Part shown: positions 1 to 8,959 of the stretch, one piece after another
Numbering within the stretch: the stretch's first letter is position 1
How the letters are laid out: each line of letters begins with the position of its first letter
DNA from: UBA4615 sp046046245
Lineage (GTDB): Bacteria > Pseudomonadota > Gammaproteobacteria > Burkholderiales > Burkholderiaceae_E
Direction of reading: 5' to 3'
Length of the DNA stretch: 50,305 bases
Assembly (NCBI GenBank): GCA_046046245.1
Contig: JBJOKE010000089.1
Location: 1 to 50,305 of the forward strand
Notes under the pieces: generated by a model
Seen by the model: only the letters and a program-made list of their open reading frames with translations
The model's database searches: none
What the model was told of the DNA's origin: nothing
Position numbers and translations under genes: made by a program

Positions 1-282
1 CCACGCTGTCGTGCGGGCTCACGCTCTTGCGGCGCGACAGCTCCCAGGTGCGGGCGCTGTAGCGGAAGGGCTTGCTGGTCAGCGCGCCAACCGGGCAGAG
101 GTCGATCATGTTGCCGCTGACCTCGCTGTCGACGGTGCTGCCCACGCTGTCGTGCGGACTGATGCTCTTGCGGCGCTGCAGCTCCCAGGTGCGCGCGCTG
201 TAGCGAAACGGCTTGCTCGTGAGCGCGCCGACCGGGCAGATGTCGATCATGTTGCCCGACAGCTCGCTGTCGACGCTGCGGC
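1..282. repeat. Diverged in-frame 141-bp tandem repeat inside nuoG
   Basis: Positions 1-141 and 142-282 align without gaps. By hand count there are 19 mismatches, about 86% identity. The period is exactly 47 codons in the nuoG frame. The translated copies differ at only six mostly conservative positions, and both keep the CPVGALTS cluster motif and the following KPFRYSARTWEL segment. Most DNA differences are therefore silent. Confidence 0.93.
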
Positions 283-826
283 CCACGAAGGTGCTGATCT
301 CGCTGTGCTCGCCGCGGTTCTGCATGCCGAGCTCCATGACCCCGGCCACTTCCTGGCCGAAGCGCACGCAGCGCGTGCAATGGATGCAGCGGCTCATCTC
401 CTCCATCGAGATCAGCGGGCCGACGTCCTTGTGGAAGACGACGCGCTTCTCTTCGGTGTAGCGGCTGGCGCCGCCGCCGTAGCCGACGGCCAGGTCCTGC
501 AGCTGGCACTCGCCGCCCTGGTCGCAGATCGGGCAGTCGAGCGGGTGGTTGATCAGCAGGAACTCCATCACGCCCTTCTGGGCCTTGACGGCTTTCTCCG
601 ACTTCGTCCACACCTTCATGCCCTGCGAGACCGGCGTCGCGCACGCGGGCAGCGGCTTCGGCGCCTTCTCGACGTCGACCAGGCACATGCGGCAGTTCGC
701 TGCGATCGACAGCTTCTTGTGGTAGCAGAAATGCGGCACGTAGACGCCGAGGGCGTTGGCCGCATGCATGACCATGCTGCCCTCGACCACCTCGACCTTC
801 TTGCCGTCGACCTCGATCTCGACCAT
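1..826 (-). CDS. nuoG: NADH-quinone oxidoreductase subunit G (complex I), 3' part missing
   Basis: Iron-sulfur subunit of the peripheral arm of complex I, carrying electrons from NuoF towards NuoB. Only the first 275 codons are present; the gene runs off the window at position 1. The ATG lies 14 bases after the nuoF stop. Visible cluster ligands: 2Fe-2S set C34, C45, C48, C62; a His/Cys set H94, C98, C101, C107; and a 4Fe-4S set C147, C150, C153 with C197 in a CPVGALTS motif. Oddity: residues 182-228 are repeated in frame as 229-275, so the CPVGALTS segment occurs again with C244. A normal NuoG has this segment once. The family assignment is certain. Whether the repeat is biological or an assembly join at the contig end is open. 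Confidence 0.95.
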   Translation of the reverse strand, partial: MVEIEVDGKKVEVVEGSMVMHAANALGVYVPHFCYHKKLSIAANCRMCLVDVEKAPKPLPACATPVSQGMKVWTKSEKAVKAQKGVMEFLLINHPLDCPICDQGGECQLQDLAVGYGGGASRYTEEKRVVFHKDVGPLISMEEMSRCIHCTRCVRFGQEVAGVMELGMQNRGEHSEISTFVGRSVDSELSGNMIDICPVGALTSKPFRYSARTWELQRRKSISPHDSVGSTVDSEVSGNMIDLCPVGALTSKPFRYSARTWELSRRKSVSPHDSV

Positions 827-840
827 GGGGTTCTGCCGCT

Positions 841-2187
<1,347 letters not shown>

Positions 2188-2203
2188 CCGTACGTCTCCT
2201 GGA

Positions 2204-2689
2204 TCAGGCCTTCTTGAGCTCGTCGACGAGCGCGTCGAGCTGCGGCGCACCCATGAAGCTGCACATCCGATGGTTGTTCACCAGCATCACCGGCGCGTCG
2301 CCGCAGGCCCCGAGGCATTCGGCCTCCACCAGCGTGAACGTGCCATCGGGCGTGGTCTCTCCGAAGTCGATGCCGAGCTTCGCCTTCAGGTACATCGCGG
2401 CCTTCTCGCCGTCGCGCAGCTGGCAGGGCAGGTTCGTGCAGACGGCGAGCTTGAACCTGCCCGGCTTCGTCTTGCTGTACATGTTGTAGAAGGTCGCCAC
2501 CTCCCACACGGCGATCGCCGGCATCTGCAGGTACGCGGCGACCGCGTCGACGACCTCCTGCGAGACCCAGCCGATCTCCTCCTGGGCGATCGCGAGCGCG
2601 GCCATCACCGCGGACTGCTTCTGGTCGGGCGGGAACTTCGCGACCTCGCGGTCGATCCGCGCGTAGGCGTCTTGGGAGAGCTGCGTCAT
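2204..2689 (-). CDS. nuoE: NADH-quinone oxidoreductase subunit E
   Basis: The 24-kDa thioredoxin-like subunit of the complex I NADH dehydrogenase module; it binds one 2Fe-2S cluster and works beside NuoF. 161 residues. The four expected ligands are visible as C84 and C89 (CTNLPC) and C125 and C129 (CLGAC). The start at 2689 overlaps the nuoD stop in an ATGA arrangement, which suggests translational coupling. A longer open frame extends into nuoD but is only its shadow. Confidence 0.97.
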   Translation of the reverse strand: MTQLSQDAYARIDREVAKFPPDQKQSAVMAALAIAQEEIGWVSQEVVDAVAAYLQMPAIAVWEVATFYNMYSKTKPGRFKLAVCTNLPCQLRDGEKAAMYLKAKLGIDFGETTPDGTFTLVEAECLGACGDAPVMLVNNHRMCSFMGAPQLDALVDELKKA

Positions 2690-3939
2690 CGATCGATCTC
2701 GCCGAACACGATGTCCTGGGTGCCGATCAGCGTGACCACGTCGGCCAGCATGTGGCCGCGCGCCATCTCGTCGAGCGCCTGCAGGTGCGGGAAGCCCGGC
2801 GCCCGGATCTTCAGCCGGTACGGCTTGTTCGCACCGTCGGACACCAGATAGATGCCGAACTCGCCCTTCGGGTGCTCGACACACGCGTAGGCCTCGCCCT
2901 CGGGGACGTGCATCCCCTCGGTGAAGAGCTTGAAATGGTGGATCAGCTCTTCCATGTTCGACTTCATCGCGACGCGCGACGGCGGCGCGACCTTGTGGTC
3001 TTCGACGATGACCGGACCCGGGTTCGCGCGCAGCCAGTCGATGCACTGCTTGATGATCCGGTTGCTCTGGCGCATCTCCTCGATGCGGACCAGGTACCTG
3101 TCGTAGCTGTCGCCGTTTCGACCGACCGGGATGTCGAAGTCGAGCCGGTCGTAGACCTCGTAGGGCTGCGTCTTGCGGAGGTCCCATTCGACGCCCGAGC
3201 CGCGCAGCATCGGGCCGGTGAAGCCGAGTGCCTTCGCGCGCTCGGGAGACACCACGCCGATGCCGACCAGTCGCTGCTTCCAGATGCGGTTGTCGGTCAG
3301 GAGCGTCTCGTAGTCGTCGACGTAGCCCGGGAAGCGCTGCGTGAAGAGATCGAGGAAGTCGAGCAGCGAGCCCTGGCGGTTCGCGTTCAGCTCGGCCACG
3401 CCGCGCTCGTTGCGGACCTTGCTCGCGACGTACTGCGGCATGCGGTCCGGCAGATCACGGTAGACGCCTCCCGGACGGTAGTAGGCCGCGTGCATCCGCG
3501 CGCCCGACACCGCCTCGTAGCAGTCCATCAGGTCCTCGCGCTCGCGGAACGCGTACAGGAAGACCGTCATCGCGCCGACGTCGAGCGCGTGCGCACCGAG
3601 CCACATCAGGTGGTTCAGGACCCGCGTGATCTCGTCGAACATCACGCGGATGTACTGCGCGCGCTCGGGCACCTGCACGCCGAGCAGCTTCTCGATCGCC
3701 ATGACGTAGGCGTGCTCGTTGCACATCATCGACACGTAGTCGAGGCGATCCATGTACGGCACGTTCTGCAGGAACGTGCGCGTCTCGGCGAGCTTCTCGG
3801 TCGCGCGATGCAGCAGGCCGATGTGCGGGTCCGCTCGCTGGACGACCTCGCCGTCGAGCTCGAGCACCAGGCGCAGCACGCCGTGGGCGGCAGGATGCTG
3901 CGGTCCGAAGTTCAGGGTGTAGTTCTTGATCTCTGCCAT
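2686..3939 (-). CDS. nuoD: NADH-quinone oxidoreductase subunit D
   Basis: The 49-kDa subunit that, with NuoB, forms the quinone-reduction site at the base of the peripheral arm. 417 residues, full length for the stand-alone NuoD form. The conserved N-terminus with FGPQHPAAHG and the HIGLLHR segment are present, and the C-terminus ends in the typical IVFGEIDR. It starts 22 bases after nuoC and overlaps nuoE by four bases. nuoC and nuoD are separate genes here, unlike the fused nuoCD of enterobacteria, which fits a betaproteobacterium. Confidence 0.98.
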   Translation of the reverse strand: MAEIKNYTLNFGPQHPAAHGVLRLVLELDGEVVQRADPHIGLLHRATEKLAETRTFLQNVPYMDRLDYVSMMCNEHAYVMAIEKLLGVQVPERAQYIRVMFDEITRVLNHLMWLGAHALDVGAMTVFLYAFREREDLMDCYEAVSGARMHAAYYRPGGVYRDLPDRMPQYVASKVRNERGVAELNANRQGSLLDFLDLFTQRFPGYVDDYETLLTDNRIWKQRLVGIGVVSPERAKALGFTGPMLRGSGVEWDLRKTQPYEVYDRLDFDIPVGRNGDSYDRYLVRIEEMRQSNRIIKQCIDWLRANPGPVIVEDHKVAPPSRVAMKSNMEELIHHFKLFTEGMHVPEGEAYACVEHPKGEFGIYLVSDGANKPYRLKIRAPGFPHLQALDEMARGHMLADVVTLIGTQDIVFGEIDR

Positions 3940-3961
3940 CTGTCGCTCCCCGCGGCCCGCC

Positions 3962-4558
3962 TCAGCGGCCGATGCCGTAGCCCTCTTCGCGGATCACGCG
4001 GGGCACGTTCTCTCGCGGCTCGATGGTGACCGGCTGGTAGACGACGCGCTTCTGCTCGGGGTCGTAGCGCATCTCGACGTAGCCCGAGGTGGGGAAATCC
4101 TTGCGGAACGGATGCCCGACGAAGCCGTAGTCGGTGAGGATCCGGCGCAGGTCGGCATGCCCCTCGAAGACGATGCCGTACAGGTCGAAGGCTTCGCGCT
4201 CGAACCAGCCGACCGACGGCCAGGTGCCCGTCAGCGACGCGACCACGGGGAAGTCGTCGTCGGCGCAGAACGTGCGCAGGCGGATCCGCTGGTTCAGCGC
4301 GACCGACAGCAGGTGGACGACGACCGCGAAGCGCGGGCCGTCGTGCGCGCCGTTGCCGTAGTCGAGATAGTCCATGCCGCAGAGGTCGACCGCCGTGTCG
4401 AAGCGCAGCGCCGGATGGTCGCGCAGCACGAGTGCGGCCTCGAGGTGATCCTGGGCGCGAACCACCAGCGTCAGCTCGCCGAGCCGCTCCGCGAGGGCGA
4501 CGACCTTCCCGCCGAGCGCGTCGGCGACGGCGGCCTTCAGTGAATCCAGGGAACTCAT
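3962..4558 (-). CDS. nuoC: NADH-quinone oxidoreductase subunit C
   Basis: The 30-kDa peripheral-arm subunit that packs against NuoD and NuoB; it binds no cofactor itself. 198 residues. The family signature around WFEREAFDLYGIVFEGH and the RRILTDYGF-GHPFRKDFP segment are intact near residues 115-155. The stop precedes nuoD by 22 bases, and the start follows the nuoB stop by 10 bases, consistent with one transcript. Confidence 0.97.
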   Translation of the reverse strand: MSSLDSLKAAVADALGGKVVALAERLGELTLVVRAQDHLEAALVLRDHPALRFDTAVDLCGMDYLDYGNGAHDGPRFAVVVHLLSVALNQRIRLRTFCADDDFPVVASLTGTWPSVGWFEREAFDLYGIVFEGHADLRRILTDYGFVGHPFRKDFPTSGYVEMRYDPEQKRVVYQPVTIEPRENVPRVIREEGYGIGR

Positions 4559-4568
4559 CGGAGGGTCC

Positions 4569-5045
4569 TCAGCGCGCGATGGTGCTGGTGCGGCGGATCT
4601 TGTTCTGCAGCTGCAGGATCCCGTAGAGCAGCGCCTCGGCGGTGGGCGGGCAGCCCGGCACGTAGACGTCGACCGGCACGATCCGATCGCAGCCGCGCAC
4701 GACCGAGTACGAGTAGTGGTAGTACCCGCCGCCGTTCGCGCACGAGCCCATCGAGATGACCCAGCGCGGCTCGGGCATCTGGTCGTAGACCTTGCGCAGG
4801 GCCGGCGCCATCTTGTTGCACAGGGTACCTGCGACGATCATGACGTCGGACTGCCGCGGGCTCGGGCGGAACATGATCCCGAAGCGGTCCAGGTCGTAGC
4901 GGGAAGCGCCCGCATGCATCATCTCGACCGCGCAGCACGCCAGACCGAAGGTCATCGGCCACATGGAGCCGGTGCGGGTCCAGTTGATCAGCTTGTCGAG
5001 GCTCGTCGTGACGAAGCCCTCGTTGAGGATGCCTTCGATGCTCAT
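4569..5045 (-). CDS. nuoB: NADH-quinone oxidoreductase subunit B
   Basis: The PSST-type subunit that holds the terminal 4Fe-4S cluster (N2) donating to quinone. 158 residues. The adjacent cysteines C37-C38 (ACCAVE) and the later C102 (GSCANGG) and C132 (PGCPP) are the expected ligands. An overlapping open frame at 4555-5055 is out of frame and is a shadow. GGGTGAG lies upstream of the ATG as a weak ribosome-binding site. The gap of 165 bases to nuoA is longer than elsewhere in this operon. Confidence 0.97.
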   Translation of the reverse strand: MSIEGILNEGFVTTSLDKLINWTRTGSMWPMTFGLACCAVEMMHAGASRYDLDRFGIMFRPSPRQSDVMIVAGTLCNKMAPALRKVYDQMPEPRWVISMGSCANGGGYYHYSYSVVRGCDRIVPVDVYVPGCPPTAEALLYGILQLQNKIRRTSTIAR

Positions 5046-5210
5046 GCGTGCTCACCCGTACCGCCGGTGGAGGTCACCCGCGACGCCACCCGCGCCGCGA
5101 CGCGCGCAACCTTCGACTGAAATCACCCGCCCGGGGCGCGCCTCCGACCCGGCGGAACTCACCGCCGGCCACCGTGCGCGACTCTCGGTTCTTCTATCGA
5201 CCCGCCGCTG

Positions 5211-5570
5211 CTACTCCCAGTCCAGCGCGCCCTTCATCCACTCGTAGACGAACCCCACCACGAGGATCGTCAGGAAGACCATCATCGACATGAACCCGAA
5301 GAAGCCGATGCTGTCGAGCGACACGGCCCACGGGAACAGGAACGCGATCTCCAGGTCGAACAGGATGAACAGGATCGCCACGAGGTAGTAGCGGACGTCG
5401 AACTTCATGCGCGCGTCTTCGAAGGCCTCGAAGCCGCATTCGTAGGGGGAGAGTTTTTCAGGGTCCGGACGGGAGGGACCGAGGAGCTTGCCCAGCAGCA
5501 TGGGGGCGATACCGACGCCCGCGCCTACCAGGATGAAGAGCAGGACGGGCAGGTAATTCTCTAGGTTCAC
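5211..5570 (-). CDS. nuoA: NADH-quinone oxidoreductase subunit A
   Basis: Small membrane subunit of complex I next to the quinone channel. 119 residues with three hydrophobic stretches (about 7-27, 62-84 and 90-110) and the conserved SPYECGFE motif at about 42-49. The start codon is GTG at 5570, with AGGGAATCC upstream. This is the first nuo gene; its 5' end is 53 bases from the tRNA-Leu gene, so the tRNA and nuo genes probably share a transcript. Confidence 0.96.
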   Translation of the reverse strand: MNLENYLPVLLFILVGAGVGIAPMLLGKLLGPSRPDPEKLSPYECGFEAFEDARMKFDVRYYLVAILFILFDLEIAFLFPWAVSLDSIGFFGFMSMMVFLTILVVGFVYEWMKGALDWE

Positions 5571-5623
5571 GAGGATTCCCTGAAGCGGACCCGCTCCCGA
5601 CTGTCGTGGGCGTGTCCTGGATT

Positions 5624-5708
5624 TGGTGCCGACGGCGAGACTCGAACTCGCACAGCTTTCGCCACTACCCCCTCAAGATAGCGTGTCTACCAATTTCACC
5701 ACGTCGGC
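5624..5708 (-). tRNA. tRNA-Leu (anticodon GAG)
   Basis: Class II tRNA of 85 bases with encoded CCA. The acceptor stem GCCGACG pairs with CGTCGGC. The anticodon stem CTATC/GGTAG encloses TTGAGGG, giving anticodon GAG. There is a long variable arm, and a T-loop with GTTCGAGTC is visible. It lies 24 bases after the secG stop and before nuoA, so it is probably processed from a tpiA-secG-nuo transcript. Confidence 0.95.
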
Positions 5709-5732
5709 TCAGCCCAAGATTCTACCTCGTTT

Positions 5733-6125
5733 TCATTTCGGGATGTCGCCCGACCCCCCACTTTTTTGCGTCGCGTCATTGCCGGGCTGGGCTGGCGGCG
5801 CGGTCGCCGGAACGTCGGAGGCGGCGGGTACCGCCGGGGCGGCCGGAACGGCGTCCATCACGCTCGCAGGCGCACGGGCCGCCGTGCGGGAGTTCGCGAA
5901 GAAGGCCAGCGCGAGCGTGCAGACGAAGAACACCGTCGCCAGCCCCGCCGTCAGCCGGCTCAGGAAGTTCGCGGAGCCCGTGGCGCCGAAGAGGCTACCG
6001 GACGAACCGGAGCCGAAGGCGGCGCCCATGTCGGCGCCCTTCCCGTGCTGCAGCAGCACCAGCACGATCACGCCGATCGCGCTCAGCACCTGGATCACCA
6101 CCGCGATCGTCCAGAGGATGGCCAT
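5733..6125 (-). CDS. secG: Preprotein translocase subunit SecG
   Basis: Auxiliary inner-membrane subunit of the SecYEG translocon. 130 residues with two membrane segments (about 4-24 and 54-75) and the conserved linker with LLQHGKGADMGAAFG and SGSLFG between them. The C-terminal tail, from about residue 80, is rich in Ala and Pro, typical for beta- and gammaproteobacterial SecG. It follows tpiA by 58 bases, the common secG-tpiA linkage. Confidence 0.96.
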   Translation of the reverse strand: MAILWTIAVVIQVLSAIGVIVLVLLQHGKGADMGAAFGSGSSGSLFGATGSANFLSRLTAGLATVFFVCTLALAFFANSRTAARAPASVMDAVPAAPAVPAASDVPATAPPAQPGNDATQKSGGSGDIPK

Positions 6126-6183
6126 AGTCGAGAGTCCTTCGTTGGGGACGTGCGTCGCGCCCGCGGCGCGCGTCCGGTCGTGT

Positions 6184-6948
6184 TCAGCCGCGATCGGCCG
6201 CGGCGCGGACGATCGCGAGGAAATCGGCGGCCACCAGCGACGCTCCGCCGATCAGGCCGCCGTCGACGTCGGGCTGCGCGAGCAGCTCGGCGGCATTCGA
6301 CGGCTTCATCGAGCCGCCGTAGAGGATCTGCAGGCGCGGCGCGGCCGCCACGCCGCGCTCGGCGAGGCGCCCGCGCAGGAACGCGTGAGCCGCCTGCGCC
6401 ATCTCCGGCGTGGCCGTGAGGCCCGTGCCGATCGCCCAGACCGGCTCGTAGGCCAGCACGCAGCGCTCGCCCGCCCCCTTCAGCGCCTCGACGACCGCGT
6501 CGATCTGGCGCCCGAGTACCGCCTCGGTCCGGCCGGCTTCCCGCTCCTCGCGGGTCTCGCCGACGCAGACCACCGGCACCAGGCCGGCGGCGACCGCCCT
6601 CGCGGTCTTCTTGGCGACCTGCTCGTCGGTGTCGCCGAACAGCGTACGCCGCTCCGAGTGGCCCACCAGGGTCCAGGTGCAGCCGAGTTCGGCGAGCATG
6701 CGGGCCGAGACCTCTCCGGTGAAGGCGCCGTCGTCGTAGGCCGCGACATCCTGCGCGCCCCAGCCGACGGTCGATCCGGCGAGCCGCGCCGCCGCGAGGC
6801 CGAGGTACGGATACGGCGGGCAGACACCGGCGCGCGCGGCGGCGAGACCGGCCGCGCCGTCGCGGACGGCCGCGAGCAGCGGCTCGGCCATCTCGACGCT
6901 GCCGTTCATCTTCCAGTTGCCGAGCACCAGCTTCGTACGCGCCGTCAT
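6184..6948 (-). CDS. tpiA: Triosephosphate isomerase
   Basis: Interconverts dihydroxyacetone phosphate and glyceraldehyde 3-phosphate in glycolysis and gluconeogenesis. 254 residues, normal. Catalytic residues are visible: N11 and K13 in GNWKMN, H97 in VGHSERR, and E168 in AYEPVWAIGTG. The phosphate-binding YGGS motif lies near residue 215. It is the first gene of the tpiA-secG-tRNA-nuo unit and has its own good promoter just upstream. Confidence 0.98.
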   Translation of the reverse strand: MTARTKLVLGNWKMNGSVEMAEPLLAAVRDGAAGLAAARAGVCPPYPYLGLAAARLAGSTVGWGAQDVAAYDDGAFTGEVSARMLAELGCTWTLVGHSERRTLFGDTDEQVAKKTARAVAAGLVPVVCVGETREEREAGRTEAVLGRQIDAVVEALKGAGERCVLAYEPVWAIGTGLTATPEMAQAAHAFLRGRLAERGVAAAPRLQILYGGSMKPSNAAELLAQPDVDGGLIGGASLVAADFLAIVRAAADRG

Positions 6949-6978
6949 GGGCGAGGGCCTTGCAAGACAAAACCCTAG

Positions 6979-7007
6979 ATTCTAGCGCCCGCCGGCCGGG
7001 CGATCAA
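6979..7007 (-). promoter_or_regulatory. Sigma-70-type promoter for tpiA
   Basis: On the minus strand TTGATC (7002-7007) and TAGAAT (6979-6984) are separated by exactly 17 bases, a close match to the housekeeping consensus. Transcription would start near 6972, about 24 bases before the tpiA ATG. The -35 box overlaps the pssA stop codon. It probably serves tpiA-secG-tRNA-Leu and perhaps nuo. Confidence 0.65.
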
Positions 7008-7933
7008 TTCGGCGGCGAGGCCGGCGGCGGGGCGGAGGGCGGAGCGGAGGGGGCGGCCGGCGGGGTCGAGGAAACCGCCGGCGCCGAAGCGAGGGCCTTG
7101 GAGCCCTTCAGCCGGTCGCCGCGACCGGTCCGCCATCGCCAGAGCCACAACCCGTAGCCCGAAACGGCGTAGACGAGGAACAGCGAGAACAGGACGATCG
7201 GAGGATCGGATGAGACCAGGACGAAGGCGAGGACGATCAGGGGGACCGCCATGTACGGCACGCTCTTCTTCAGGTTGACCGTCTTGAAGCTGTAGAACGG
7301 CGCGTTCGAGACCATCGTCACGCCGGCATAGAGGGTGATCGACCACGCGAGCCAGCGCAGATCCGTGCCCGTGGCATCGATCCAGCGGGTCTCGCGCAGG
7401 TCCGTCGCGATCCAGACGAGGCCGGCCACGAGCGCAGCCGCCGCGGGGCTCGGCAATCCCTGGAAGTAGCGCTTGTCGACGACGCCGATGTTCGCGTTGA
7501 AGCGCGCGAGCCGCAGCGCAGCGCCGGCACAGTAGACGAAGGCGGCCAGCCAGCCGAGCTTGCCCATCCCGCGCAGCGACCATTCGTAGACCACGAGCGC
7601 CGGTGCCGCGCCGAACGACACCATGTCGGACATCGAGTCGTACTGCTCGCCGAACGCGCTCTGCGTGTTGGTGAGCCGGGCCACGCGCCCGTCGAGGCTG
7701 TCGAGGACCATCGCGACGAAGATCGCGACGGCGGCCGCCTCGAAGCGGCCGTTCATGGCCTGCACGATCGCGTAGAACCCGGCGAACAGGTTGGCCGTGG
7801 TGAACGCGTTGGGGAGGATGTAGATGCCCCGCGAGCGGGGCCGGGTCGGCAGGGCCTCGGCGGTGGCGGCCACCGGGCGGGTGGCCCGGTTGCCGCGGAA
7901 CGGCCGGAAGCGGCGGCGCTTCGGTTCTTCCAT
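7004..7933 (-). CDS. pssA: CDP-diacylglycerol-serine O-phosphatidyltransferase
   Basis: Membrane enzyme joining CDP-diacylglycerol and serine to make phosphatidylserine, the precursor of phosphatidylethanolamine. 309 residues. The CDP-alcohol phosphotransferase signature is complete: D78, D81-G82, A85-R86, G95, D99, D103. Several membrane segments follow. The N-terminus (1-35) is basic and the last ~35 residues are a Pro/Ala/Ser-rich tail of low complexity. In many Burkholderiales a psd gene lies next to pssA; here the neighbour is an oxygenase and no psd is in the window. Confidence 0.93.
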   Translation of the reverse strand: MEEPKRRRFRPFRGNRATRPVAATAEALPTRPRSRGIYILPNAFTTANLFAGFYAIVQAMNGRFEAAAVAIFVAMVLDSLDGRVARLTNTQSAFGEQYDSMSDMVSFGAAPALVVYEWSLRGMGKLGWLAAFVYCAGAALRLARFNANIGVVDKRYFQGLPSPAAAALVAGLVWIATDLRETRWIDATGTDLRWLAWSITLYAGVTMVSNAPFYSFKTVNLKKSVPYMAVPLIVLAFVLVSSDPPIVLFSLFLVYAVSGYGLWLWRWRTGRGDRLKGSKALASAPAVSSTPPAAPSAPPSAPPPASPPN

Positions 7934-8013
7934 CGGGACAGCCTACCGTCGGGCCGCGGTCGAGACAACAGCGCAGGTGCGGCGGTCCGCGACGCGCGCA
8001 ACGCACCGGGCGG

Positions 8014-8958
8014 TCACCCGGACGCGTACGCCGACTGGCGCAGCCACTTGGTGGCGATCCACTTGTGGCCGCGGACCACCGGCGTTCCGGCGTGCAGGCA
8101 GCGAGGATCGAGCTGGCCGCGCCGGTTGAAGTACTCGAAATACACCGCGCTGCCGCGTCTCGGCCGCACGGAGAGTTCGAGCTCCGGGAAATAGGTGCCG
8201 CCGCCCTCGTCGGGCTCGTGCAGGTACATCACGATCGTCGCCACCCGCTGCCCGCCCTGATTCAGCAGCGCGGCAGTGCCCGGGAATGCCGGATCGAAGT
8301 AGTCGTGGTGCGGCTCGTACTCGCCGCCGACCGGATAGCGCAGCAGCTGGAGCGGCTCGCCATGGCGGACCGGGATGCCGGTCAGCGCATGAACCCGGGC
8401 CTCGATCCGCGCGACGATCGCGTTCTCGCCGTACTGGAAGTGCGCGCCCTCGCTGCGGCGCACGCCGCTGATCTCGAGGCGACCGGAGCTCGGGTCGACG
8501 ACTTCCGAGCGTCGCAGCTTGCCCTGCGCCATCCGGATCAGCTGCTCGCACTCCTGCACGGACAGCAGGTCCTCGACCAGCACCACGTTGGGATTGGCGA
8601 GGACCATGCCGAAGCGGACCTCGCGATCGGCGACCCGGGCCCGCGATCCGGCGACCGGCAGGCGGACCGGATCCGCCTCGTAGTCGCCGAGCATCGACGG
8701 ATGCTGCTGCTGGACGCGCTCCGTCATCGAGCGCAGCACGGTGATCGCGACGCGCGCGTAGCCGTCGGGAAAACCGGCCTCGACCATCCGCGCGAGCAGC
8801 GCCGAGGCCTCGGTGCCCCGCACCAGCTGGGCGGTGAGCCAGTCCTGCCAGTCGGGCGCGAGCGGCGGCGGCCAGCCGCCCGCCTCGGCAGGCGCGGCCG
8901 ACGCGGGCGACCGATCGCCCTCGTCGTTGGCCGCGATGCCGCTCACGCCGTCAGCCAC
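8014..8958 (-). CDS. Prolyl 4-hydroxylase-like 2-oxoglutarate/Fe(II) oxygenase
   Basis: 314 residues. The C-terminal half is a P4H-type double-stranded beta-helix domain with iron ligands H217-x-D219 (PHHDYFD) and H289 (CLHAGTP), and the 2-oxoglutarate-binding K299 (GHKW). All residues needed for catalysis are present. The N-terminal ~110 residues carry a Pro/Ala-rich start and a helical region with no motif I recognise. The start is GTG at 8958, one base after the ilvC stop, so translation may depend on ilvC. The substrate is unknown; bacterial relatives modify proteins or peptides. Its place between ilvC and pssA is unusual. Confidence 0.88.
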   Translation of the reverse strand: MADGVSGIAANDEGDRSPASAAPAEAGGWPPPLAPDWQDWLTAQLVRGTEASALLARMVEAGFPDGYARVAITVLRSMTERVQQQHPSMLGDYEADPVRLPVAGSRARVADREVRFGMVLANPNVVLVEDLLSVQECEQLIRMAQGKLRRSEVVDPSSGRLEISGVRRSEGAHFQYGENAIVARIEARVHALTGIPVRHGEPLQLLRYPVGGEYEPHHDYFDPAFPGTAALLNQGGQRVATIVMYLHEPDEGGGTYFPELELSVRPRRGSAVYFEYFNRRGQLDPRCLHAGTPVVRGHKWIATKWLRQSAYASG

Positions 8959-8959
8959 G

